Shown one piece after another: positions 39,007 through 46,604 of a stretch of 64,000 nucleotides of DNA. The position numbers and the translations under genes are program-made. Position 1 is the stretch's first letter. Every line of letters begins with the position of its first letter. The DNA is from VXYL01 sp963422285. GTDB taxonomy: Bacteria > Pseudomonadota > Gammaproteobacteria > Pseudomonadales > Azotimanducaceae. The DNA lies in assembly GCA_963422285.2 (NCBI GenBank), contig OY729419.2:1488001-1552000 (forward strand), read 5' to 3'. The notes under the pieces were generated by a model. It searched no databases. It had not been told where the DNA came from and saw only the letters and a list, made by a program, of their open reading frames with translations.

Positions 39007-39492
39007 TCAGCCGAGGGTGTCGGCGAGATGGCGGAGAACGATGTTGCGGATGTCGGCCTCGTCGGCGTCCGAGAGGCCGAGGAACGGGTGGGCTGGGATG
39101 TCGCCCCAGGGGATGGGCGCGCCGCGCTTCGTGGTGCCGAAGGCGCCTTTGGCGGCGCCGAACTGGTGGGTGCCGGCGCGCTTGTCCGGCGAGCCGATCT
39201 CCACCTCGCCGCTCCCGGCGCGGTAGGCGAGATTGCCGCCCAGGACGCCGCTCTCGGCGAGGATCCTGTCGATGTTGCGCGTCTTGCGCTTCTTCGTCGT
39301 TTCCGACACCGGCGCCCAGGGCGTGCCATCGGGGGCCTTCTCGTCGCGGAAGCGCTCGCGGGTGGCGTCGAGGAGCGCCTCGCCGATGTCGCGCATGAGC
39401 AGCGCCAGGTCGCTGCCCGCGGCGAGCAGGCGGCCCAGCGCCCTGCGGACCTCGGCGGCGTCGAACTCGACGCGGATGGCGGCGCCGGGCAC
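39007..39492 (-). CDS. Phage virion morphogenesis protein (Mu gpG-like)
   Basis: The 161-residue protein matches the phage virion morphogenesis family: an N-terminal beta strand and helices (LLMRDIGEALLDATRERF), the turn DGTPWAPVSETTKKRK, AYRAGSGEVEIGS, and the C-terminal PAHPFLGLSDADEADI with a closing helix. In Mu-like phages such proteins act in tail or head completion. It is the third gene of a minus-strand cluster that has lost the rest of the prophage. It could still be translated. Confidence 0.85.
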   Translation of the reverse strand: MPGAAIRVEFDAAEVRRALGRLLAAGSDLALLMRDIGEALLDATRERFRDEKAPDGTPWAPVSETTKKRKTRNIDRILAESGVLGGNLAYRAGSGEVEIGSPDKRAGTHQFGAAKGAFGTTKRGAPIPWGDIPAHPFLGLSDADEADIRNIVLRHLADTLG

Positions 39493-39494
39493 GG

Positions 39495-39809
39495 TCAGGC
39501 CTGCCCGCCGCCGTAGAGCTCGTCGGCCCGCTCGTGGTCGTATTCCTTCGGAACGAAGTCCGACAGGTCGCCGGCGGGCAGGACCTCGTCGTCGCCCTCG
39601 ACCGGCAGGTCGAAGACGGAGTCGACGCCGGCCTCGGCGAGAATCCTGTCGAGGGCGTGGTTGGTCTTCGCCTGGTCCGCCATCTTGCGGCCTAGTCGCT
39701 CCGCATCCGCGGCACTCAGAAGTTCGGGTTCGCCTTCCTTCGCCAAGCGCTTCGCCTCGTCCCAGGATATGTCGCGGCGCAGCACCCCGTTCACCCAGAT
39801 GTCAGGCAT
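39495..39809 (-). CDS. Small phage-associated protein of unknown function
   Basis: The 104-residue acidic protein starts MPDIWVNGVLRRDISWDEAK and ends in a Gly/Ala tail (ERADELYGGGQA). It overlaps the upstream ADP-ribosyltransferase-like gene by 8 bases and is followed two bases later by the gpG-like gene, so all three form one phage operon. I recognise no domain. Its position between MuF-like and gpG genes suggests a minor structural or accessory virion gene. Confidence 0.65.
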   Translation of the reverse strand: MPDIWVNGVLRRDISWDEAKRLAKEGEPELLSAADAERLGRKMADQAKTNHALDRILAEAGVDSVFDLPVEGDDEVLPAGDLSDFVPKEYDHERADELYGGGQA

Positions 39810-40134
39810 CGTCCATCTCCTCCATCTCGATCTTCGTCGTTCCGCCTTCCGACTCCACGCTCAGCACCCGGAACCGCGTTCCGGCCTTGAACAGCATCTC
39901 GCGCTCGGACGGATAGCGGGAGATTCCGTCAATGCGCTTGCCGTGCCGACTGCGGATCGTGAACACCGCGTTGCCGCCGAAGCCCCGACCCATGCTGGCG
40001 CTGGTGAAGGCATGCTCGGTCGCCACTTGGCCCGGAACGTACTTGGCAAACTCTTCCCGCGTCAGCGTCGCGCCCCGACGCAAGCCCACCGCCGGATGGT
40101 CGGGCAGCCGGCCGAGGGCGTCGTTGAGCGTCAT
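39802..40134 (-). CDS. ADP-ribosyltransferase domain, truncated phage MuF-type C-terminus
   Basis: The 110 residues resemble the arginine-type ADP-ribosyltransferase fold. They show the NAD-binding arginine at LRRGATL (Arg20), the S-T-S-like strand AFTSASMG (44-47), and the catalytic ExE pair in YPSEREMLF (Glu77, Glu79), followed by AGTRFRVLSV. Such domains occur at the C-terminus of phage MuF/SPP1-gp7 head proteins. Upstream of DYAMTL the matching phage sequence (GGPELAKRI) is in another frame, so the protein is probably a remnant cut by a frameshift. The start at 40134 is the first ATG in the conserved part. Confidence 0.6.
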   Translation of the reverse strand: MTLNDALGRLPDHPAVGLRRGATLTREEFAKYVPGQVATEHAFTSASMGRGFGGNAVFTIRSRHGKRIDGISRYPSEREMLFKAGTRFRVLSVESEGGTTKIEMEEMDDA

Positions 40135-40334
40135 GGCGTAGTCCCGATCCGCTTGGCCAGCTCCGGCCCGCCGATCCACTTGGTGGCCGTGGAGTTCAGC
40201 CGCAAGAGTCGCGACTTGGCGGCGTTCGAGGTGGAGCGGGAGCGGGCTGATCGGCTCGAACGCCGGACCCAGACAGCGCGTTGGGGAATGCGCCTGTTGT
40301 CCGCAAGCGCTCCCATCCGGCAATGCGCCAGTTA

Positions 40335-40450
40335 GGCTTAGGATAAGCCGTGTCGCTACGGATGCCGCTGCATACGGCATTCGATAGCGTCCCATGCCTC
40401 TGCATCTCGTGGTTGCGTGATGCAGCATGACGATACGGATTCAACCTGAG
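40335..40450. repeat. Diverged second copy of the MITE-like repeat
   Basis: The segment aligns end to end with the interior of 17222-17330 at about 70 per cent by eye. Shared blocks include CTGCAT, GATAGCGT/AATAGCGT, CCTCTGCAT/CCCCTGCAT and GGATTCAA. Its terminal inverted repeats have decayed. It lies in the 357-base gap between the phage remnant and aroA, which otherwise holds only frameshifted phage-gene remains next to 40134. Confidence 0.65.
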
Positions 40451-40491
40451 ACGCAGCCTCCAATCCGAGAAGCTTGCGTACGCACTGACAT

Positions 40492-41757
40492 TCAATAGAT
40501 TCGGTCGAAGTCGTCCCAGTAGTCCGCATAGGTTTTCGCCACGCTTTCTGCGCCGCGGATGACGCAGTTGCCGACCTTGCTGGCCAGCACGGACAACGCC
40601 ATGGCCATGCGGTGGTCCTCGTAGGTGTCGAACACCGCCGGGCGAAATGCCGGGGCGGGATGGATCGTCATCGCGTCGTCGTATTCCACAACGCGCATAC
40701 CGGCTTTGCGCAGCTCCTTGGCCCCGCAGGCGATGCGGTCGCACTCTTTCACCCGCAGCGTTGCCAAGCCCGTCAAGTGCGTGGGGGTCGGCAGAAACGG
40801 CGCCATTGCCATCAAGGTCGGCGCCGCGTCGGGCATGTCGGCCATGTTCGCGCAACCCAAGGGCGCTAGCCGCTGCGGCCCTTGAATGGTGGTGCGGTGC
40901 AAGCGTCGTTCCACGTTGGCCCCGATCTTCTCGCAGAGGCCGAGGAAAGCGTAGTCGCCCTGGCGGGTGGCGCTGCCGAGGTTGGCCAAGGCGACGGTAC
41001 CGCCGTGCAGAGTGGCCAGGGCGGCATGGTAGGTCGCAGCGGAGGCGTCGCCTTCGATGGCGACGTCGCCGCCGGCGTACTTTCCGGGGGGCACGAACAC
41101 CGTACGCTCGTCCACGGCATGGCAGGCAACGCCGCGGCGCGCCATCTCCGTCTGCGTTATGCCGATGTAGGAAGCGCTGGTGCGCTCGTCTTCCAGGCGA
41201 ATGGTCAGGCCGCTGGGGAGCGCTGGCGCGGCCAGCAGCAGACCGGACAGATACTGGCTCGTGACCTTGGTTCTCAGCGCGGTTTCGGGTGCTGGCGAAG
41301 CAGCGCCGGTTACGGCAATGGGCAGAACGCCGCCCGGCGCGGCCGCCACCTCGCAACCGATGCGCTCCAAGGCGGCCAGCAGGTCGGCATTGGGCCGCCG
41401 GTGCAGCTGGGCATGGCCGGTGAAGCGGGTGGTGGCGGTGCGCAGCGCGGCATGGGCGAGGAGCAGTCGCAGGGATACGCCGCTCATGCCCAGATCCAGT
41501 TCCACATCGGCAGCAGACGGTGTCGCAGGCGGCGTCAGCCTAGCGGTCTTGCCGTCGCGTTCCACCGCAGTGCCCAGGCGACTGGCGGCGTCGAACATGG
41601 CGTCCACGTCCTCGCAGCGGGGTATGCCGTCCAGTCGCGTCGACTCTGGTGCCAGAGTGGACATCAGGATGTGCCGCAGGGCGATGGACTTGCTGCCGGG
41701 CAGGACGACGTTCACCGAGAATGGCCTCGGCAGCCGTCGGATTCGCCTCGTGGTCAC
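40492..41757 (-). CDS. aroA: 5-enolpyruvylshikimate-3-phosphate synthase
   Basis: The 421-residue enzyme carries out the sixth step of the shikimate pathway to aromatic amino acids. It has the PEP/shikimate-phosphate loop LPGSKSIALRH (residues 19-29), GMSGVSLRLLLA, the LATLRVKECDRI segment and the active-site EDHRMAMA near the C-terminus. Length fits the family. A small HTH gene lies 13 bases upstream on the same strand and is probably co-transcribed. It is separate from serC-pheA, its usual partners. Confidence 0.94.
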   Translation of the reverse strand: MTTRRIRRLPRPFSVNVVLPGSKSIALRHILMSTLAPESTRLDGIPRCEDVDAMFDAASRLGTAVERDGKTARLTPPATPSAADVELDLGMSGVSLRLLLAHAALRTATTRFTGHAQLHRRPNADLLAALERIGCEVAAAPGGVLPIAVTGAASPAPETALRTKVTSQYLSGLLLAAPALPSGLTIRLEDERTSASYIGITQTEMARRGVACHAVDERTVFVPPGKYAGGDVAIEGDASAATYHAALATLHGGTVALANLGSATRQGDYAFLGLCEKIGANVERRLHRTTIQGPQRLAPLGCANMADMPDAAPTLMAMAPFLPTPTHLTGLATLRVKECDRIACGAKELRKAGMRVVEYDDAMTIHPAPAFRPAVFDTYEDHRMAMALSVLASKVGNCVIRGAESVAKTYADYWDDFDRIY

Positions 41758-41770
41758 GTCGCTTGCCGAG

Positions 41771-41962
41771 TCATTTGCCGAATTTGTGGCGCAGGGTGTA
41801 CCAGCTTGGGTACGGAATCGGGCGCGGATCCTTTTTGGAGGTCCAGAAGCGTACCACGCGGCCGTCGGAGAGCCGCAGCGCCTTGGCCACGTCCTTGCTG
41901 GACAGCCCCTTGCGGTCCATCCATTCGCGCAGTTCCTTCGGTGTCGGCGGGTACTTCTTCAT
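41771..41962 (-). CDS. Small helix-turn-helix DNA-binding protein
   Basis: The 63-residue protein resembles a minimal HTH domain: TPKELREWMDRKGLSSKDVA, then ALRLSDGRVVRFWTSKKDPR, ending in WYTLRHKFGK. The pattern of a Cro/XRE-like helix pair with a basic recognition helix is clear. It is the first gene of a two-gene unit with aroA and faces the acyl-CoA dehydrogenase gene, with 20-bp tandem repeats in the divergent region. It could be an autoregulator or a phage-derived relic. Confidence 0.65.
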   Translation of the reverse strand: MKKYPPTPKELREWMDRKGLSSKDVAKALRLSDGRVVRFWTSKKDPRPIPYPSWYTLRHKFGK

Positions 41963-41990
41963 GGCGTCTCATGGCGTCCGGCAGCGAGCG

Positions 41991-42039
41991 GACACGGCGC
42001 GTCCAAGGAGGACACGGCGCGTCCAAGGAGGACACGGCG
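41991..42039. repeat. 20-bp tandem repeat (2.5 copies) in a divergent promoter region
   Basis: GACACGGCGCGTCCAAGGAG occurs at 41991-42010 and 42011-42030 without mismatch, and its first nine bases recur at 42031-42039. The array lies between the HTH-aroA unit and the acyl-CoA dehydrogenase gene, where binding sites for the HTH protein might be expected. Simple slippage is equally possible. Confidence 0.7.
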
Positions 42040-42113
42040 GCGAATGCTACGCCTTGGCGGTGGATGCTACAATCCGCGCCTTACGTCCAACCGACCAGCC
42101 TAAGGGGGAACCG

Positions 42114-43388
42114 ATGGCGGAAGCAGCGCTCGCCGATCTCGAAGCCGATCTCAACAACCTCGTCATGAGCGAGGAAGTAGAGCCGCTGTACGCGGCGGTG
42201 AAGAAATTCATCGCCGAAGAAATCGAGCCGAAAACGCCGGAATACTTCGAGGCGGCGTTCGAGCACGGCGACCGCTGGAGCCTGTCGCCACGTCAGGAGG
42301 ACATCCTCGGCGGCCTCAAGAACCAAGCCAAGGCCAACGGCTTGTGGAACTTCTTCCTGCCGGACGCCGACACCGGCGAGGGCTTGAAGAACCTGGACTA
42401 CGCCTACATCGCCGCCGAACTCGGCAAGAATCCCATCGCTTCGGAGTGCCTGAACTGCAGCGCTCCGGACACCGGCAATATGGAGGTGCTCGAACGCTAC
42501 GGCACCCCGGAGCAGAAGGAGAAGTGGCTCAAGCCGCTGCTTGCCGGCGAGATCCGCTCCGCCTACGCCATGACCGAGCCCAACCTAGCCTCCTCGGACG
42601 CCAAGCAGATCGCCACCCAGGCGCGGCTCGACGGCGACGAATGGGTGCTCAGCGGCGAGAAGTTCTACATCTCCGGCGCCGGCGATTCCCGCTGCAAGAT
42701 CATGATCGCCATGGTGCAGACCAATCCGGACGCGCCGCCCCACCGCCAGCAGTCCCAGATTCTGGTGCCCAAGGACACCCTGGGCGTGGAGATCATGGAG
42801 CCGATGACGGTATTCGGCCACGACGACGCCCCCCACGGCCACATGCATCTGCGCTTCAACGATGCCCGGGTGCCCAAGGACAACATCCTGCTCGGCGAGG
42901 GCCGCGGCTTCGAGATCTCCCAAGGCCGTCTCGGCCCCGGCCGCATCCACCATTGCATGAGGTCGGTAGGCCAAGCCGAACGGGCGCTGGACCTCATGGT
43001 GCGGCGCGGCATGTCCCGGCAAGCCTTCGGCCGCCCGCTGGTGCAGCTGGGCAAGAATCTGGAGCTGGTGTCCCGGGCGCGCATCGAGATCGAGGCCATG
43101 CGTCTCATGGTGCTGAAGGCGGCCAAGGCCATGGACGTGCTTGGCAACCGCGAAGCGCGGGTGTGGGTACACATGGTGAAGGCCATGATCCCCGAACGTA
43201 CCTGCCAGATCATCGACCAGGCCATCCAGATGCACGGCGCCGCCGGCGTCTCCCAGTGGACGCCGTTGGCCGGCATGTACACCGGCCAGCGCACCCTGCG
43301 CATCGCCGACGGCCCGGACGAAGTGCATCACCTCGTGGTAGGCCGCGCCGAACTGCGCAAGTACGACGAAAACTTCGGGCGCTCGTAG
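42114..43388 (+). CDS. Acyl-CoA dehydrogenase (ACAD10/11-like)
   Basis: The 424-residue flavoenzyme has the three-part acyl-CoA dehydrogenase fold. The N-terminal helical domain is followed by YAMTEPNLASSDAKQI (FAD/substrate strand), EKFYISGAGDSRCKI, and a C-terminal helical domain with QGRLGPGRIHHCMRSVGQAE, RQAFGRPLVQLGKN and IQMHGAAGVSQWTP. It ends GPDEVHHLVVGRAEL. ACAD10/11-like members oxidise long-chain or hydroxylated acyl-CoAs. The start at 42114 follows an SD-like AAGGGGG. It stands alone; fatty acid or steroid side-chain breakdown is likely but unproven. Confidence 0.92.
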   Translation: MAEAALADLEADLNNLVMSEEVEPLYAAVKKFIAEEIEPKTPEYFEAAFEHGDRWSLSPRQEDILGGLKNQAKANGLWNFFLPDADTGEGLKNLDYAYIAAELGKNPIASECLNCSAPDTGNMEVLERYGTPEQKEKWLKPLLAGEIRSAYAMTEPNLASSDAKQIATQARLDGDEWVLSGEKFYISGAGDSRCKIMIAMVQTNPDAPPHRQQSQILVPKDTLGVEIMEPMTVFGHDDAPHGHMHLRFNDARVPKDNILLGEGRGFEISQGRLGPGRIHHCMRSVGQAERALDLMVRRGMSRQAFGRPLVQLGKNLELVSRARIEIEAMRLMVLKAAKAMDVLGNREARVWVHMVKAMIPERTCQIIDQAIQMHGAAGVSQWTPLAGMYTGQRTLRIADGPDEVHHLVVGRAELRKYDENFGRS

Positions 43389-43406
43389 CCGGACAGGGAG
43401 GGCTTC

Positions 43407-43825
43407 ATGCCCAGGCGCCGATTCAATCCGATCGCCAGATCGATATCGATCGAACCTTGCGCCAACTCGAAGCCTTGGCGACGCAGGTAGGTTACGGAGG
43501 CAATCCCGAGCGCAAGAAGGGCCCGGGCGATTTCGGACCGACTCCGTCCGCTCGACCCCGTCCCGACCAGTCGAAGTGCGATTAGGTAGGGATATTCGAT
43601 AAAGACGAAGCGCTTCGCTTGCTGCGGGAAGGCGTCCGGCGTGGTTTGACAAGCCAGCAGTTGCGCGGGACATTTCCCCAGAACGTCTGGTCGGTGACGG
43701 CTGACGGGCAACCGCTGGAGGCGCAACTGGAGAACGCTCGAACAGGCACCTATCATGGGTATCCGATGCCGGAGACGGGCCCGCATCGGAAAGAAGTCCT
43801 GAGGCGTTGGAACGAACATGGATAG
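43407..43825 (+). pseudogene. Decayed small gene preceding an ImmA/IrrE partner
   Basis: The start MPRRRFNP at 43407 is followed, one base out of frame, by DRQIDIDRTLRQLEAL, which then reads on through YGGNPERKKGPGDFG to KCD. A TAG at 43583-43585 stands where Glu is expected, and the frame continues GIFDKDEALRLLREGVRRG and QPLEAQLENARTGTYHGYPM to 43825. One indel and one amber therefore kill a protein of about 140 residues. Its 3' end overlaps the start of the ImmA/IrrE pseudogene by 8 bases, as in a two-gene toxin-antitoxin-like unit. The family function is unknown to me. Confidence 0.75.
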
Positions 43826-45146
43826 CGATTTCAGGATCGACTTCGATTGGCGGTCGCAGGAGACCGGCGATCCGGCATGCCTTCGCCAGTATCACCATCA
43901 AAGCTGGGGATGTCGCTGACCGAACTGGAAGATCCGTGCGTCAAGATCCGTGCGGACAGGCATGCGGGTTTCGGCGTTCGATCTCGCCGCTTGGCTGGTG
44001 TCGAACTGGTGGCGCTTGCGCTGGGAGACATCGCTCGCCGAGGCTCGGGACCGGATGTCGATCTCCGGAGCAGCCCTCCTGTCCTGGGAAATGAGCCACA
44101 TGATCGGCGCAGCCGGCAACGGCCACCTGTGGCCGGATATCGAGTTCTCGAACAGCGGCGATAGGGTACGCATCCGCGCCCGCCCGACGAAGCCCATCTT
44201 CGCCAACTCGATTCGCTTTCTCAACGTGGCGGAAGTCTACGTTCCCGGGCCGATTTTCGAGGCGGCGATCCGCGACTTCGTAGCTGCCGCGGTTGCCAGG
44301 GTTGCTGCCCTGGATTGCGCACGAACTCGCGACTTGACCACCGCTTGGCGCGAGCTTGGCAGCGAGATCGGCGAGCCCCTCGTCAACATCGAGCGGGCCA
44401 TGGAAGCCAGGATGGGATACGACCCGGAGGAAGCGGACCCCGAAATGCTGGCTGAATTGCTCGACGCCGCGGAAATCGTCGGGTGGAGGGCATCGAGGCA
44501 CTCGCTACGGTTTCAAGGAGCCGGGCGTTCGAACAATACAGTCTGCTTTGGGAAGAAGGCCGCGATTGCTCCCCATCCTTGTCCATCAAGGTCTCGCGGG
44601 ACAGGCAAGCCGCGGTGTCGGAATCCTGTAGATCAAGCAGTGTGCCCTGGCGCCAAGGCATTGCGGTGGCCATGGCCGCACGCGGGATGGTCGCTCGCAG
44701 ACGGCCCCCTCGATACGAATGTGTTGGCGAATCTGTACGGTCTTCCTGCGCATTGGATTCAGCCCCAAGCGCTTGACGGCAGTATGCCGATGCCCGCCGG
44801 CTTCCGTCCCGATTCTGGCAGCGGCGGCCTGAGCGCGCTGCTCAACAAACGCCATCCTGCGAGCCGGCGCTTCGCGCTGGCGCGGATTGTCGGCGACTAT
44901 CTGGTGACTGGCCACCACGAACGGCTTCTGCCCGTCACCGATGCGCCAACCGACCGGCAGAGGTTTCAACGCGCGTTCGCCCAGGCTTTCCTCTGTCCGA
45001 TCGACCACCTGCGCGACTACTTGGGAACCCGCCCGCTCGACGACGACCTCATGGAAGACGCGGCGAAGCATTTCGACGTTTCATCCCAGCTCATCCGGTT
45101 CGCCCTCGTGAACAACGAGGTGTCGGACCCGGAAGCGATGGCTTAG
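43818..45146 (+). pseudogene. ImmA/IrrE-type peptidase-domain protein with multiple frameshifts
   Basis: The start MDSDFRIDFDWRSQETGDPA lies in frame with the C-terminus. However, FASITIKAGDVA, LTELEDPCVKI and VSAFDLAAWLVSNWWRLRWE fall in three different frames between 43870 and 44020. A further shift near 44690 separates VPWRQGIAVAMAAR from LADGPLDTNVLANLYGLP. The C-terminal part with FAQAFLCPIDHLRDYLG and FDVSSQLIRFALVNN is typical of this family, in which the metallopeptidase domain partners an HTH or antitoxin. A continuous 398-codon frame from 43950 exists only because stops are rare in GC-rich DNA; its centre is nonsense. Confidence 0.8.
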
Positions 45147-45189
45147 GCAGCTCGCGAGTTCGCTGTTCACCGACTGGGGAAGCAACCCG

Positions 45190-46386
45190 TCAGCCGATAC
45201 CGGCGGCGGGTTGCGGATGGGGCTCGCGACGGGTCATCGTCACCACGAACTCCTCGCCCTCGAGACGGAAGGCGGGCTCGAAGCCGGTCTCGTCGCGCAG
45301 CAGCCGGATCGTGCGCGGGATGCCGCTGCCAGCATCGGTGACCAGCCCTCGCTTCAGCAGCAGGTTGTAGATGGTGGGGTTGCGCAGGACGTGGACGCCG
45401 GCCGGCAACTGTTCGAGGCGAACAGAATTCGGCAAGCGGCCTGGGGTATGCACTTCGACTCGGTCGTTGAAAATCAGCAGGCGAATCGGCCCGGCGATAG
45501 TGTAGTCCCGGTGGGCAAGGGCATTCACCAGCATCTCCCGCAGCGCCGGCACGGGGAACTCCAGCCGCACTTCCGGTTCCAGGGCGCGGATGGCGTGCCG
45601 GCGCAGCAGATGGAAGTCCAGAAACCGGAGCGCATCGGAGAGCATATCGAACAGACGCCCCTCGATGCGCTTCTGATCGATGGGCGCTTGGGAGATGTCC
45701 AGCCCCAGAATGCGCAGCGCCGAAATGCAGGCGTAGGGGAAGAACCGTTGCGGTTTCCGGGCCAGCAGCAACGTGCCCGCGAGCGTGGCGCGGACCTGCC
45801 CATCGGCATCGTCGATCAAGGCCCAGTTGCGAAGCAGTTGATCGCGCTCGATCCCGTTGATGTCCAAGCCCTGATCCCGAATGGCGTTCAGCATCTCCTC
45901 GAAGGCGTCGTCGTCCAAGTCTGCCCGGGTGCTTCGCGACACTGGCATTTCGTCGTAGGACAAGCTCCCGCTGGACCGGAATATGCGCAGCAGTTCCTCT
46001 CGGGAGGCGTGGCGGCGGCCCGATGCCGTGCGGACGTAGTGAACGCCTCGGTTGGTTCGGTACGGCTGCTGATCGCCCTTGGGGACATGTACGCAGAGGA
46101 CGACGCCGTGTGGGCCAGCAACAGTCTCCTGGAGCGTCGTCACTGGCGGTGCGCAGTTGTTGTAGGCCACGTTGTCCACCAGTTGCATGGCGCGATCGAG
46201 TTCGGCGCAGTCTATGCCAGTGGCGGTTCCGTCATCGTCCACGCCCAGGAACACCACCCCGCCATCGGTATTGGCGAACGCGGTCAGCGTGGCGGCGAGG
46301 TCGTCTGGGCGAATCGGCCAGCCCTTGAACTCGGTATGGAGGTTCTCGCCACCTGCCAGGCGATCTGCGATGTCCGACGCTGTCAT
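45190..46386 (-). CDS. AlbA_2-domain transcriptional regulator (COG2865 type)
   Basis: The 398-residue protein begins with a Schlafen AlbA_2 nucleic-acid-binding domain: EFKGWPIRPDDLAATLTAFA, TDGGVVFLGVDDDGTATGI and HYVRTASGRRHASREELLR. A middle segment follows, then an ATP-binding HATPase_c_4 region (LREMLVNALAHRDYTIAGPI, PGRLPNSV) and a short C-terminal domain with GSGIPRTIRLLRDE. Such proteins are predicted regulators often encoded with mobile or defence genes. It is intact, unlike its neighbours on the left. Its target is unknown. Confidence 0.85.
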   Translation of the reverse strand: MTASDIADRLAGGENLHTEFKGWPIRPDDLAATLTAFANTDGGVVFLGVDDDGTATGIDCAELDRAMQLVDNVAYNNCAPPVTTLQETVAGPHGVVLCVHVPKGDQQPYRTNRGVHYVRTASGRRHASREELLRIFRSSGSLSYDEMPVSRSTRADLDDDAFEEMLNAIRDQGLDINGIERDQLLRNWALIDDADGQVRATLAGTLLLARKPQRFFPYACISALRILGLDISQAPIDQKRIEGRLFDMLSDALRFLDFHLLRRHAIRALEPEVRLEFPVPALREMLVNALAHRDYTIAGPIRLLIFNDRVEVHTPGRLPNSVRLEQLPAGVHVLRNPTIYNLLLKRGLVTDAGSGIPRTIRLLRDETGFEPAFRLEGEEFVVTMTRREPHPQPAAGIG

Positions 46387-46604
46387 CTGTCTCTATCGAA
46401 TCGCGCTGGCGCCCGGACCGACCCGTTCAAGCGGCCACAGTGCCGAAGGCTGGTGTCGATTGGTGGTCGCAGTATAGCGATGGGCGGCGGCAGGCGTCGC
46501 GCCGGGGCGGTCGACGATCTTCGTTGCGCACCTTGCGCGGCCCGCATAGCCGTGAGGCGATCCATGTGGCTACAATGCCCTGCTTAGATGGCAGCGAGCG
46601 GAGC

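Noticed and set aside
43950..45146. Intact 398-residue protein from the open frame at 43950
   Set aside because: Family sequence enters and leaves this frame near 44020, 44480 and 44690. The open frame is a by-product of high GC and the centre is nonsense.
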